Positions 23,486 to 35,480 of a DNA stretch of 64,000 nucleotides are shown piece by piece; positions within the stretch are counted from its first letter, which is position 1; every line of letters starts with the position of its first letter. The DNA is taken from assembly GCA_022575985.1 (NCBI GenBank), contig JAKSXM010000007.1:38628501-38692500 (forward strand). The letters run 5' to 3'. Source of the DNA: Anagrus nilaparvatae. Lineage: Eukaryota; Arthropoda; Insecta; Hymenoptera; Mymaridae. Both the position numbers and the translations under genes were made by a program. The notes under the pieces are model-generated. The model did not search any database and was not told where the DNA came from. It saw nothing but the letters and a program-made list of their open reading frames with translations.

Positions 23486-24859
23486 AAATTTAATATATGA
23501 TTAAAATATTTTTAATTTAACATTTGTAGGAGTAAATGAAGTTAAAGTACGCAGGGTGATTGCAGCCGCGTTGTTTTAATAGATTAATTAACGTTATCAC
23601 ATTTGCTGCAGTATGGAGAAAAAATTGCCAATGATCCCATCTATTTTAAATAGAGTTACGTGACCTGCCTCAGCTAATTTTTTAAGTATCTTTTTTATGT
23701 CAATAACAGGAATTCCTGGAAGTGTTTCGAAACACTTAAAATGTCAAAAAAATTTCGCAACATGTCTATTTTCGTACATTTTCTTACTCAGAAATTCAAT
23801 AAAAAAAATTAAATTACTTTTTTTTTATAACAGAGATTCAAGCAACTATGACATATGATATAAAAAAAATCACAAAATATTAATTATTACTGTATATTAC
23901 ATAAAATTAAGTTGTAGAGACTTTATATAAGCTAAATGAAAATACATAATAGCTTGATTGAAAAAATTGCAAAATTATCAAATGATCTGGTTTATTAGAT
24001 GCCTAATTGCCATTAGAATGTATTAAATAAATAATTTTTACCTTACTAATGCTGAAGTACACTATGAAATTTGCTTTATTTTTAGCTACTTGCAGTATAC
24101 AAATAAAAAACTTATTTCTTGAAAAAAATAAACAAAAATATTAAACTTTTTTATCTTATTGACAATCACGCTTTAATTGGCATGTTATGCTTTTTAATTA
24201 CTGTTTTATTAGTTATAAAATATTGACACAACAATTTGTTAATTGATACAAAAAGTATTAAATAAAAAAAATCTTAGAAAAATAACAAAATTATAATTTA
24301 TATTTTTACATTTTGGTTCTTTCTAACAAAAGTACTTAAAGGATTTTTTAAAATTTTAAGGTGCATCAATACAACAAATCATTCTAAAAACACAATTCAA
24401 AAAAATGTATATAAGTAGATAAGTGTTTCATTTAAAAACAAAAAATAAAAAATTTTGTAAACAGAATTACTTTTTTTTTTCATTATAAAAACATTCTCTT
24501 TATAAAGAAGAATAAGTAAATTTATAATATATTTTTTAAGGGAAGAACACAAAGTTAAGTGGTCAGCATTAACATAAAATAAAATAGCATGCTTGACGTC
24601 GTAAAACGTTTCTTGACTGACACCTGCAATGAGGGTTTTCAGAGAGTTGAGGGCGCTACTGAACTAGGGTAAGTTTTAGTGAGAATATAAAATAAAAAAA
24701 ATGACTTCCTTTATTTTTTAAATATTTGATTAAAAAATAGTGAATTATTTGGAATAAAAAAGTAATAAATACTTTTAAAAAAGTATAAAAATAATTATTT
24801 TATTAAATAGTAAACAAAATTTTTTTTTCTTGTCAGCAGCCAGAAAGCACGTATTTCCC
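23486..24859. other. AT-rich sequence, no gene recognised
   Basis: A slightly GC-richer island at 24585-24680 has no protein-like frame. The last four bases (TCCC, 24856-24859) are the left target duplication of the LTR element that follows. Confidence 0.45.
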
Positions 24860-25580
24860 TGTAACGTCAGGTCAAAACGACCCTAAATAAAAGGGTTATT
24901 ATTTAATGTAGCCAAGGTCAACAGTTGCTTCATATCAAACATGACTTGGTAAAATATACCAAGCGTTATTAACGTAACACCTGAGCAAACATACATAAAT
25001 ATTTCGAGCACTTATCAGCTCAGCGGGCGTTGGCCCACGTAATCGAGACCTTGACGTAGAACTTCCCCCATAATTAAAAATAGCAATAGATTTGGTGACT
25101 AGACAAAACGCTCTTATCACTATATATAGAGGTAAAATCCGAGGGGTCGGTCTCTCTTTTTATCCGTGAATCCGTTTAGCTTCACGTTTCTGGTTGTGCC
25201 GTCCCGGTCTTCAGCTAGAGATGGCTCTCTTTAATCTGCCAGCAATTACGCGATTAGTTCCGTTACAAATGCAGTGCCCAGACGCTCGAAGTATACTTAC
25301 CAATCCAAGTGATCTCAGTAGTTGGACTTTAAAATATTTAGGACTTCCAGTTGGACTTTAATTAGTAATCATAGTAAGCAAGTTGTAAGTTATTATAAGA
25401 CATTTTATAACTAATAAGTAAATAATAGAAATAAAAGTAGTTATTAATTAATTATCTTAAATTGATTTGAACCTAATCCTTTCCCGCCGTTAGTGTCACG
25501 TAGACGCAAGGCTAAAAGGTATCCTATTCGCATTAGCAATATTCTTTACAGGTTACAATAAAGTAAGTTTAGACGTAACA
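24860..25580 (+). repeat. 5' LTR
   Basis: 721 bp, TGTAACGTC...GACGTAACA. A TATA box (TATATATAG, about 25121) precedes a GC-richer segment starting GGGGTCGGTCTCTC that could hold the transcription start. AATAAA signals occur near 25430 and 25556. An incidental 61-codon minus-strand frame inside it recurs in the other LTR and is not a gene. Confidence 0.85.
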
Positions 25581-25584
25581 AGTT

Positions 25585-25602
25585 TGGGGTCTCGTCCGCG
25601 AT
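25585..25602 (+). promoter_or_regulatory. tRNA primer-binding site
   Basis: TGGGGTCTCGTCCGCGAT starts 4 bp after the LTR. It resembles the TGGGGGCTCGTCCGGGAT proline-tRNA primer site of gammaretroviruses, with three differences, so the actual primer tRNA is uncertain. Confidence 0.6.
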
Positions 25603-26232
25603 TAATTTTGTGGTTCAAATCAAAGTTTTTAAATTTTTCAAGTTGTTTTTTATTTAATGATTTAACTACCTTTATTATTATTATTTACAGATTGGTTTAC
25701 AAAGAATAAAGTAAAAAAAAAAAAAGTAGTAAAAAATTAAATTACAGTAAATTTATTTGTCATTTTTTTTTTAAGAAGGTAAAAATCCAAAATTTTAAAA
25801 TTTTTTTTTATTTTATATTAAATGATGCTTGTATAATTAAAATATAAAATAAATTTAATTATACGTGTCATTTTTATTAAGAGATAATTCATACAGTAAT
25901 TTAATTTAAATATTATTCAAAAAGATTAATATATAAAAATTTTTTTTTTATCAGTGATAAAATATTTTTATGAATAGAAATTGATTGAGTAAACCTTAAT
26001 TCTTATCTAATTCAAAGTCAGTATTAACAAATTTAGTAATTTTGTTTAAAAAAAAAAATATAAAATTTTTTTTTAAATTTGATTTTTCAGTAAAAGTGTA
26101 ATTTATTAAATAATTTTTTTTGTTAGTATCAGTCATTTTATCTGAAATATATTAAATAAATTTTTTTTTCTTCTCATATTTAAAATCTTTTCCTTGTTTA
26201 AAAAAAAAAAAAAAAAAAAAAAATTTTAGAAA

Positions 26233-26508
26233 ATGGCAAACACACAAATTGCATATTTAGAAAAACAACTGCTGGCTAAAGAGCCTTTAGTAACTAAATC
26301 ATTTGAAATTATAAAAGAGCACGCGGAAGGTAAATTCGAAATACCAAGCGAGTCAGATATAAAAGTAGTTTTAGAAGCGTATCAAAATTATTACGAACAA
26401 AACACAAAAGTGTTAAAAGAGGAACTTGACGAGGAGGCGCGTGATCTTATTAAGCATCTTGCATATTTTATTCGAATACCAAAAATGAATGTAATATTTA
26501 AAGAGTAA
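26233..26508 (+). CDS. Short acidic helical protein, possible gag N-terminal remnant
   Basis: A 91-codon frame opens with ATGGCAAAC in an A-rich context after a long poly-A run. It ends with TAA just ahead of the tandem array. The product is rich in Glu, Lys and Leu with helix-forming stretches (AYLEKQLLAKEPLVTKSF, VLKEELDEEARDLIKHL). It is the only frame in the element interior with protein-like composition. Position, first after the primer site, suggests a gag leader or a remnant of one. I do not recognise the sequence, and it has no zinc knuckle, protease motif or membrane segment. Whether it is translated is unknown. Confidence 0.5.
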   Translation: MANTQIAYLEKQLLAKEPLVTKSFEIIKEHAEGKFEIPSESDIKVVLEAYQNYYEQNTKVLKEELDEEARDLIKHLAYFIRIPKMNVIFKE

Positions 26509-26587
26509 ATTTAGGTATGGAATTAGTAAATAGTAATCAGAGTTAAGTAGAGAAGTTAGTAAATTTATGTAGTGGTTATTGAAAGTT

Positions 26588-27590
26588 AATCGTTTTACAG
26601 TAAAGGTCAGGAAACTGACTGGTCGTCCTAAAATCAAAACTTAGCTTTTGAATCGTTTTACAGTAAAGGTCAGGAAACTGACTGGTCGTCCTAAAATCAA
26701 AACTTAGCTTTTGAGTCGTTTTACAGTAAAGGTCAGGAAACTGACTGGTCGTCCTAAAATCAAAACTTAGCTTTTGAGTCGTTTTACAGTAAAGGTCAGG
26801 AAACTGACTGGTCGTCCTAAAATCAAAACTTAGCTTTTGAGTCGTTTTTCAGTAAAGGTCAGGAAACTGACTGGTCGTCCTAAAATCAAAACTTAGCTTT
26901 TGAGTCATTTTACAGTAAAGATCAGGAAACTGACTGGTCGTCCTAAAATCAAAACTTAGCTTTTGAGTCGTTTTACAGTAAAGGTCAGGAAACTGACTGG
27001 TCGTCCTAAAATCAAGACTTAGCTCTTGAGTCGTTTTTCTTAAAGGTCAGGAAACTGGCTGGTCGTTTTAATTTTAAGATAAAGCTTATAATTCGTTTTA
27101 CAGTAAAGGTCAGGAAACTGACTGGTCGTCCTAAAATCAAAACTTAGCTTTTGAGTCGTTTTACAGTAAAGGTCAGGAAACTGACTGGTAGTCCTAAAAT
27201 CAAGACTTAGCTCTTGAGTCGTTTTTCTTAAAGGTCAGGAAACTGGCTGGTCGTTTTAATTTTAAGAGAAAGTTTATAAATCGTTTTACAGTAAAGGTCA
27301 GGAAACTGACTGGTAGTCCTAAAATCAAGACTTAGCTCTTGAGTCGTTTTTCTTAAAGGTCAGGAAACTGGCTGGTCGTTTTAATTTTAAGAGAAAGTTT
27401 ATAAATCGTTTTACAGTAAAGGTCAGGAAACTGACTGGTAGTCCTAAAATCAAAACTTAGCTCATGAGTCGTTTTCTTAAAGGTCAGGAAACTGGCTGGT
27501 CGTTTTAATTTTAAGAGAGTTTATGAATCGTTTTTTAGTAAAGGTCAGAAAACTGGCTGGTCGTTTTAGTTTGTAAATAAAGCTCTTGAT
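26588..27590 (+). repeat. 16-unit tandem array, period about 63 bp, each a GNRA-loop hairpin
   Basis: Each unit contains TTTTACAGTAAAGG, GTCAG-GAAA-CTGAC and TCAAAA-CTTAGC-TTTTGA, all capable of folding as hairpins. In later units CTGAC becomes CTGGC (pairing kept by G-U), and TCAAAA/TTTTGA becomes TCAAGA/TCTTGA, a paired change. From about 27000 the units alternate between two subtypes, making a higher-order repeat of roughly 125 bp. The last unit has loop AAAA in place of GAAA. No protein is encoded. Confidence 0.9.
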
Positions 27591-28157
27591 CGATTTATTA
27601 TGTTTTAAATTGAATAAGTACTTATATTAGAAATGAAATTATTGATGAAGTTGTTAATCATTTGGTCATTATGGTTATTGTTATATTGCTATTAAATCTG
27701 GTAAAGGACATGAATTATTTGTTTTTAGGATTAAGGAAAACTAATATTTGATGTTTAGCATTTTTCAGAAAAAAATTTTATGTCAGAAAATAATTACAAA
27801 ATTAATAATGCTGTTAAGGTTATAATCTTTATTCGTAAGGCAGGTTATTACAATATATTAATCAGGTTCAGTAGTGGGAGTTTAATGAAGGATGCATGTT
27901 TTCCGTGACATCGGCCAATTTCCAAATCTTGTGAAAAATAGAGTTATCAGCTACTGGCATGAAGAGTACCATCCTAAAAGAAATAAAAAATGAATTAAAG
28001 GAGTTCTGAAATAAATATATTGATGCATTCGCTTTATCATAAAAGTTGGTTAAAGTAGCTAACAAGGAAGGCTAATCATTTTAGAAATTTAAGGTCAAGA
28101 AATGATTTCATGAGTTCAAAAAAAAAAAAAAAATATATTTTTTGTTTAAGAAAATTT
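27591..28157 (+). other. Element interior between hairpin arrays
   Basis: AT-rich, no sustained frame and no retroelement protein motif. Poly-A runs begin at about 28118. Confidence 0.5.
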
Positions 28158-29400
28158 CAGCATATCAGAGGATATGCTGAGATTTTGGTAAAACATTTTT
28201 GTAAAAAAAAAAAAAAAAAAAAAAAATTACATGTTCTTAAAAATGCAGAGCACATAAGAGATGGCTCTGTGATTTTAAGAAATAAAGTTCAAAAAGATAC
28301 CGAGCACATAAGAGGGCTCGGAGATTTTTTCTAAAAAATAAAATGTTCGAAAAAATGCCGAGCACATAAGAGAAGGCTCGGCGATTTTCCTAAAATGTAT
28401 ATGTTCAAAAAAAAAAAAAAAAAAAATGCCGAGCACAGCACGAATATACGGCGTTTTTGATAAAATTTTTTTTTTCTAAGTTCAAAAAAAATTATTTTTT
28501 AACTAAGAGATTCGCCGTATACAACAAATATGCGGCGTATTTAAAAAAAAAAAATTTTTCTAAGTTAAGTTAAAAAATAATGTTATTTTTTCTAAGTTAA
28601 GTTAAAAAAAATAATGTTATTTTTCTAAGTTCAAAAAATTATTTTTTTAACTAAGAGATTCGCCGTATACAACGAATATACGGCGTATTTTAAAAAAAAA
28701 AATTTTTCTAAGTTAAGTTAAAAAATAATGTTATTTTTCTAAGTTCAAAAAAAAAAAAAAAATTATTTTTTAACTAAGGGATTCGCCGTATACAACGAAT
28801 ATACGGCGTATTTTTGAAAAAAATTTTTCTAAGTTAAGTTAAAAAATAATGTTAATTTCCAAGTTCAAAAAAAAAATTAATTTTTTAACTAAGAGATTCG
28901 CCGTATACAACGGATATACGGCGTTTTTGATAAAAATTTTATTTTTCTAAGTTAAGTTAAAAAATAATGTTATTTTTCTAAGTTCAAAAAATTATTTTTA
29001 ACTAAGAAATTCGCCGTATGCACACGAATATACGGCGTGTTTGATAAAAAATTTTTTTTTAGTAAATGTCAGCATATCAGAGGATATGCTGAGAATTTGA
29101 AAAATTAATTTTAAGTTTCGTTTGAAAATTTTCTAAGTTCAAAAAATTTTTTTAGAAAGCAGATCGCATATTGATCGATCTGCGCGCGATAAAAATAATT
29201 ATTTGTTTCAAAAGATTTTTTTTTAGAGAGCAGATCGCATATTGATCGATCTGCGAGCGGTAAAAATAATTATTTTTTCAAAAGATTTTTTTAGAGAGCA
29301 GATCGCATATTAATCGATCTGCGCGCGGTAAAAATAATTAATTTTTTTTCGTTGTCAAAAGATTCTTAGAGAACCGATCGTATATGGAACGATCTGCGCG
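28158..29400 (+). repeat. Second hairpin array, about a dozen stem-loops
   Basis: In order: CAGCATATC-AGAG-GATATGCTG (28158-28179). Three with loop ACATAAGAG and stems CAGAGC/GCTCTG (28246), CCGAGC/GCTCGG (28300) and GCCGAGC/GCTCGGC (28357). One chimeric copy near 28428. At least five of type CGCCGTATA-CAACGAA-TATACGGCG (28513, 28661, 28784, 28899, 29012). The first stem again at 29070. Three of GCAGATCG/CGATCTGC (29159, 29230, about 29298) and a decayed fourth near 29374. Spacers are A/T-rich with repeated TTTTTCTAAGTTCAAAAAA. Stems are kept while their bases change. Confidence 0.88.
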
Positions 29401-30406
29401 CGTGATAAAAGTATTTTTCAAAGATATAATAATTTTTTTTTTGGTTTTGATTATTCTACGATTCAAATTTTTGACAAAGTCTTTAGTCAGAGTTACTCAA
29501 ATTTTTTTATAAATACTAGAACTTTGACAAAAATTTGGATAATTTAAAAGAAAATAGGTTTCAGCGCGAGTCAAGATACCTAAGACGGCATGGTAGTATG
29601 AAGAAAAGTAACCTGTGTGTCCTCCACCAGGCCATAAGAAAAATCGTATAAGCCAAAGACGGCAAAGAAATTTGATAATCAAAAAGACATTAGAGGAAAA
29701 GAGACAGAAGATATAGAAGCAGACGTTAAAAATTTTAAAATATTATGATGTGCACTAATATAAGAGAAAAATGTAAAGATTTAAGTCATAAATTTTAAAT
29801 TAAAGGAATTGTAGTAATAAGTTTAGTTAGAAAAGTTAATGGGAAATCAAAATTTTTTTTTTTGTAAACATTAACCTAGAAATATAAACAGTACTTACTT
29901 CGCCGCTAGCTGCCTCCATAATTATTGTCAATTTTCAGAAATGGTAAAATAAAGAGATAAATTCTGTTAGCTTTTTCAATACACATTAATTTTAATAACA
30001 AATATTATTAAACACCTTGTATTTAACTCCAAAAGATATCACAATTTATGTTACACCACATGGGAGTACATGTATACAATAAAAAAAAATATGGAGCGCT
30101 AAATTTAAATTTAAATTTTAAGATATTTGTTTATTTTGTTCTTATTTGTTTTAGGCTAAATGTAAATTTTTGTTGGTCAATTTTCGTTTATATATGTTAT
30201 TTTATAAAAAAAAATTTTGTTACAAATTAGTGCTAAATTACTTAAAGATCATTTTTAGAGAGCAGATTCCACGTTGAGGAAATCTGCTCCAGGATAAAAT
30301 AATTAATTTTAATAAAATTTTTTGTGAAAGCACCTTGTGCTTTAGTTTTAAATAGTTAACGTAAAATTAGGATAATTTTACTTTTTATTAATTGTGAAAG
30401 CACCTA
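29401..30406 (+). other. 3' interior of the LTR element
   Basis: A further hairpin, AGCAGATT...AATCTGCT, is at 30261-30288, and a shorter one, AAGCAC-CTT-GTGCTT, at about 30329. A basic, Pro-containing frame fragment around 29600-29720 (CPPPGHKKNR) is interrupted by stops and may be a dead coding tail. Confidence 0.4.
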
Positions 30407-31090
30407 TATTATTTAATGTAGCCAAGGTCAACAGTTGCTTCATATCAAACATGACTTGGTAAAATATACCAAGCGTTATTAACGTAACACCTGAGCAAAC
30501 ATACATAAATATTTCGAGCACTTATCAGCTCAGCGGGCGTTGGCCCACGTAATCGAGACCTTGACGTAGAACTTCCCCCATAATTAAAAATAGCAATAGA
30601 TTTGGTGACTAGACAAAACGCTCTTATCACTATATATAGAGGTAAAATCCGAGGGGTCGGTCTCTCTTTTTATCCGTGAATCCGTTTAGCTTCACGTTTC
30701 TGGTTGTGCCGTCCCGGTCTTCAGCTAGAGATGGCTCTCTTTAATCTGCCAGCAATTACGCGATTAGTTCCGTTACAAATGCAGTGCCCAGACGCTCGAA
30801 GTATACTTACCAATCCAAGTGATCTCAGTAGTTGGACTTTAAAATATTTAGGACTTCCAGTTGGACTTTAATTAGTAATCATAGTAAGCAAGTTGTAAGT
30901 TATTATAAGACATTTTATAACTAATAAGTAAATAATAGAAATAAAAGTAGTTATTAATTAATTATCTTAAATTGATTTGAACCTAATCCTTTCCCGCCGT
31001 TAGTGTCACGTAGACGCAAGGCTAAAAGGTATCCTATTCGCATTAGCAATATTCTTTACAGGTTACAATAAAGTAAGTTTAGACGTAACA
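30407..31090 (+). repeat. 3' LTR, lacking its first 37 bp
   Basis: Identical to 24897-25580, base for base. Followed by TCCC at 31091-31094, the right target duplication. The sequence just before it (GTGAAAGCACCTA) is not purine-rich. Confidence 0.85.
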
Positions 31091-31094
31091 TCCC

Positions 31095-31522
31095 GACCGC
31101 TGCGCGACTGGAAAAGACGCGTTTTCTCGCCATTAACAAAGAAAAATCGTATACGACCCTTGTCCATAAATAAAGAATGACCCAAATCACAGTTTACCAA
31201 CCTCGGCTTCACCTCGGATGGTAATTTACGTGCAATTTGGGCCATTCTTTACTTTTCTGGACACGGGATTGTAATATACTAAAAATACACTCAGATATTG
31301 AATATAAATTAGAACAAGCATATACGTTTAGGACTGGAATCGAGTTTTCTACTATAAATTAAAGATATTTTTAACTCTTAATTCAGTTTTTAAACAATAT
31401 ATAATCAGTAATTGCATTCAGATACGGTGTTCAATATTTTCTTCTTGAGGTAAATTTCTCTCCAGAAAAAACTCATATGTGGCATAATGTTTCGTCATAA
31501 TTTATTCGTGTTGTTATTGGTT
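31095..31522. other. Flank with a short hairpin shared with the long-TIR element
   Basis: Near 31166-31252, ATAAAGAATGACCCAAAT pairs with ATTTGGGCCATTCTTTA. GGGCCATTCTTTACTTTTCT here also occurs inside the inverted arms of the 9.7-kb element (about 34175). No gene. Confidence 0.45.
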
Positions 31523-32546
31523 CTCTAACATAAATAACCACGTAGTTATACTCCCTGGCTCAGGAGTTATTTCAGGGAGTTAACTCCCTGAAATTTCTGT
31601 CATCCCCTCGAATACCTTCGGGATGAAAATGGACCGTACGAGGGAAAAAAGATATCCTGGAGGCATAAATTTTAATTTTTCATCCAAAACAATTTTCCAA
31701 ATTTCCAATATGGCGGACCAGAAAAAATAAAAATAAAGACTTTCTACATGACCTGGGGGTTTTCGGGGTCGAGAAAAACGTTTTTATGAATGAAAATTTT
31801 AATTTTTTTGCCCCAACATATTTTCCAATTTTCCAAGATGGTGGACCAGAAAAAATTAAAATAAAGACTTTCTACATTACCTAGGGGTTTTCGGGGCCGA
31901 GAAAACCATTTTTATGAATGAAAATTTATATTTTTTTGCCCCAACATATTTTCCAATTTTCCAAGATGGCGGACCAGAAAAAATCAAAATAAAGACTTTC
32001 TACATTACCTAGGCTTTTCAGGGCCGAGAAAACCGATTTTTAAAATGAAAATTTTTATTTCTTTGCCCCAACATATTTTCCAATTTTAGAATATGGCGAC
32101 CCTAGGTAATGTAGAAAGTCTTTATTTTTATGTTTTTTGGTCTGCCATCTTGGAAAATTGGAAAATATGTTAGGGCAAAAAATAAAATTTTTATTCATAA
32201 AAACGTTTTTCTTGACCTCGGAAACCCCCAGGTAATGTAGAAAGTCTTTATTTTTATGTTCTATGGTCCGCCATCTTGGAAAATTGTAAAATATGTTGGG
32301 GCAAAAAAATAAAAATTTTCATTCGTAAAAACGGTTTTCTCGGGCCCGAAAACCCCTAGGTAATGTAGAAAGTCTTTATTTTGATTTTTCTGGTCCACCA
32401 TATTGGAAAATTGGAAAATCGGAAAATTGATTTGGATGAAAAATTAAAATTTACGCCTCCAGGGTATCAGTTTTCCCTCGTACGGTCCATTTTCATCCCG
32501 AAGGTGTTCGAGGAGATGACAGAAATTTCAGGGAGTTAACTCCCTG
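31523..32546. mobile_element. Foldback element built of ATGGCGGAC-type monomers (CTCTAACA family)
   Basis: The left end CTCTAACATAAATAACCACG leads into ACTCCCTGG-rich sequence, then GGACCGTACGAGGGAAAA. The right half mirrors it, ending AGGGAGTTAACTCCCTGA, but its outermost bases are missing. The interior is made of about 110-125-bp monomers with CCAAGATGGCGGACC and CTACATTACCT(A/G)GGGG, inverted about a centre near 32090. A related copy with the matching outer end is at 54464-55031. No coding. Confidence 0.8.
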
Positions 32547-33432
32547 ATGTTCGGCGAGAATACACGTAAGGGGGGGAGCGCTCCAACATTCACACATACA
32601 CTATATTACAAATATATATATACATATTTACACAACATTCCACCCACCACAATTTATTACTAAATTGTAAAAATAAGATTGATCAAAAAATTAACCAAAA
32701 TTGTAATTGTGGTGAGCAGATGACAATAAAAAAAAACTTATTTTAAACTAAAGTGCTTAATAGCACAAAAATATTTGCAAATCTAAATTTTATACAATAT
32801 TAAAGCCTAGTGGCATTAAAAAACTTTGCAAGGTAAAAAATTAAATTATAAAATATAAATTTTAGCAATTATTTTAGCAAAAGGATTAATTTAAACATTA
32901 TAATAAATATTTTAATAATAAATACATTTAAGACTATATACATTAATTACAATTAATAAATAATTTTAAATTGACTAGAGTATAAAAATAAAAATATAAA
33001 ATTTGCAATATAAAATTATACAAACTATAGTTTGTATATGAATTTACAATAATATAATAAATATTAAAATTTAAAAGTTTGGCATTTAAATGTTAAAATG
33101 ACTGATCTTGAGTTTCACTAACTCCACCAAACTGGCATGAAATCCATATAGACCTTTTTTATAATTTAGCAAAGTACAACAAACAAATATCATTATAGCA
33201 TAAGATTTAAATATTTTAATTATATTAAGTTCTGCAATTTAGAAATTTTGCTGAGATTAGTTCTGCAAGTAGAACTGCAAGCATCCCCCTTTCCTCGAAA
33301 ATTGAAAAGGAACATGTCATTTTTTATAAAAGTATGAAACTGTTAATAATTTTTGTAGGTTCTGAATCCGGGATGCCAAATGTTTAATGATGGATAGGAT
33401 GGTGATGGTAAAGGTGTTAATTAATATCGCCC
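32547..33432. other. AT-rich region, no gene recognised
   Basis: Low-complexity AT to about 33100, then ordinary AT-rich sequence. Short frames here have no protein character. Confidence 0.5.
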
Positions 33433-34899
33433 CCCTGATGCAAAAAAAAACTCCGCATTTCTCCGCATTTCTCCGCATTTCTCCGCATTCCTCCGCATTT
33501 GATTGGATTTTGAAACTTTCGTTATTTTTAATTATTTTAGCTCAGCAAATGATTTTTGATGAAATAAAGTTCAAAAATGTATATTAAAGTGAAATATTTA
33601 TTTTTCCAGTAAGATTAGTTAGTGAAAATCAAAAATGGCGTCGTAGGATAATTTTCAAAAGTTACAAAAACATAAAAAAAATGAAGTTCTCAGCTTACTA
33701 TGGGGTTCTAAAGTCAAGAGAAGCGAATTTTTGTAAATTTTTCTTTGATTTTTCATTTTAATAAATTTTTCCATTTTCCAAGATGGCGAACGAATAAACT
33801 AAAACAGTGAAGTTCTTACTTTACAGGGGAATTCTTGAAAACGAGAGAAGCGAATTTGAAGAAAAAAAATTTTAATTTCTAACCCAAATAATTTTTAATA
33901 ATTTTCCAGATTTTCCAGATTTTCCAAAAAGGCGGACTAATAAAGTTAAAAAAAAGAAGTTCCTAATTTACAGGGTGGGTGTTGAAGTCAAGAAAAAAGA
34001 TTTTTTGAAATTTTTTTTGATTTTTCACTTTAATAAGCAAAATTAATAATTAAATAAATTGAAAAATCATTTTACAAGATGGTGGGCAAAAAAGTAAAAG
34101 AAAATACACTTACTACTATACAGGATGGGTCCTCAGCTTTGCCTTGAAAGGTAATTTACATAACGTGCGCTTTGGGCCATTCTTTACTTTTCTGGACGTT
34201 AGCCGTGAATATACTATTTCGGATACTTCCCAATTTCCCATTAACTTTTCTTTGCAGATTATTATTAGTCGAACTAATTTAGTTTCCGTTAACAATTAAG
34301 TATTGAAATAAAAATTTTTTGTTAATAAGAAATTTTATATTTTTGTCTCTTTGCCTTTTATCTGATCGCAGAAACAATTGCTAATCTGTGATCAGATCTG
34401 GGGAAAATTTTTTTAACAATTAAAAAACAATTAGCAAATGAAACACGTAGCAAATAATTTTATCAATTGGAAACTAGAGGTCTAATTGGATTTAAATGGA
34501 AGAATAATTAATTAAAATCATGCAAAATAATATCAAAAAGCAATTTTTATTAAATAAATACATTATTTTAATATAATACATATAACAATCTATAAAACAT
34601 ATTTATGTAAAAAATGTATATAGTATTAAAATCGCAGGCTTGGCTTTATTTTGGAAAATCCTCTTTCATAGCCAGTAACCTGAAAAAAGTAAATATTAAC
34701 ATTAAGATATACAGAATGTTTTATCGAATTAGTACAAACTAAACAAAATTTAAATTTTTTATAGAAATATTTTATAATTATTTTGACTATAACTCGTTTA
34801 TAATTTAACGAAATAGAAAAAATTTTATCATATAACATGTTTACTGGAAAAGGTGTATTTGGTAAATGGCACGAAAACGAGAAGGAAGAGGTAGGAGAT

Positions 34900-35480
34900 T
34901 ATCTAATAGACTAAGGTACTATAGGCAGGCAGCACATAAGATTTTAGGTGACTTTTGAAACCACTACACTTTATTCTACAAAACTTTCTAATAATATCCC
35001 CACAGTTTAACCTATGCCTTAAAATTTGGACTGGTTTCATTTGAGCCACCTGGGTGACTTAAATTTTGGCGGATACTTCAGAACAATTAGACATAGACTA
35101 AACTTTGGGTACGTTATCAAAAAGCTTAGCAGAGTCATGCGTAAAAGTTTAGCTTGGTTTCAAATGAGTTAACCAGGTGACTTAAAATACGGCCGCATTA
35201 CGGGTCTCAGGACAGCTTCTCCGTAATATCGCCTTTACTATAGGTGTTTTAAATGTGAGTATAAAATCAAATATTAAAATCTAGCCTGGTTTCAGTTCGG
35301 TCACCTGGGTGACCTAAATTTTCGGGGAAGTGTACCGCCTCCAGAACAATGGGAAATAGGCTAAACTGTGAGTATATTATCAGAAAGCTTTGTAGAATAA
35401 AGTGTAAAAGTTTAGCCTGGTTTCAAGAGAGTCAACAAAGTGACTTTTTGAATCCAGCAGGTTTTCCGTTCGTACAATGG
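34900..35480. repeat. Diverged tandem repeat, period about 120 bp
   Basis: Repeated wording of type AAAAGTTTAGCCTGGTTTCA then GTCACCTGGGTGACTTAAAT recurs about four times with many substitutions. It is inside the loop of the long-TIR element. The frame overlapping it (35477-35680) is not supported. Confidence 0.6.

Larger units (their letters stand above)
24860..31090 (+). mobile_element. Young non-autonomous LTR retrotransposon with RNA-hairpin arrays
   Basis: Direct LTRs (24860-25580 and 30407-31090) are identical over all 684 shared bases. The left LTR starts TGTAACGTC, the right ends GACGTAACA, and TCCC flanks both outer ends, consistent with a 4-bp target duplication. A primer site follows the 5' LTR. 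The 4.8-kb interior has no reverse transcriptase, integrase or protease. It holds one short frame (26233-26508), a 16-unit tandem array (26588-27590) and a second hairpin series (28158-29400, plus one at 30261-30288). The 3' LTR lacks the first 37 bp and no polypurine tract precedes it, so a small deletion seems to have removed that junction. Identity of the LTRs implies recent movement using proteins made elsewhere. Confidence 0.85.

Noticed and set aside
28500..29100. CRISPR-like array of regularly spaced palindromic repeats
   Set aside because: The spacers are A/T-rich and related to each other, the hairpins covary, no cas genes exist, and the context is a eukaryotic LTR element.
29590..29720. 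Gag or pol coding tail
   Set aside because: Protein-like for about 40 residues only, with several stops and no recognised motif.
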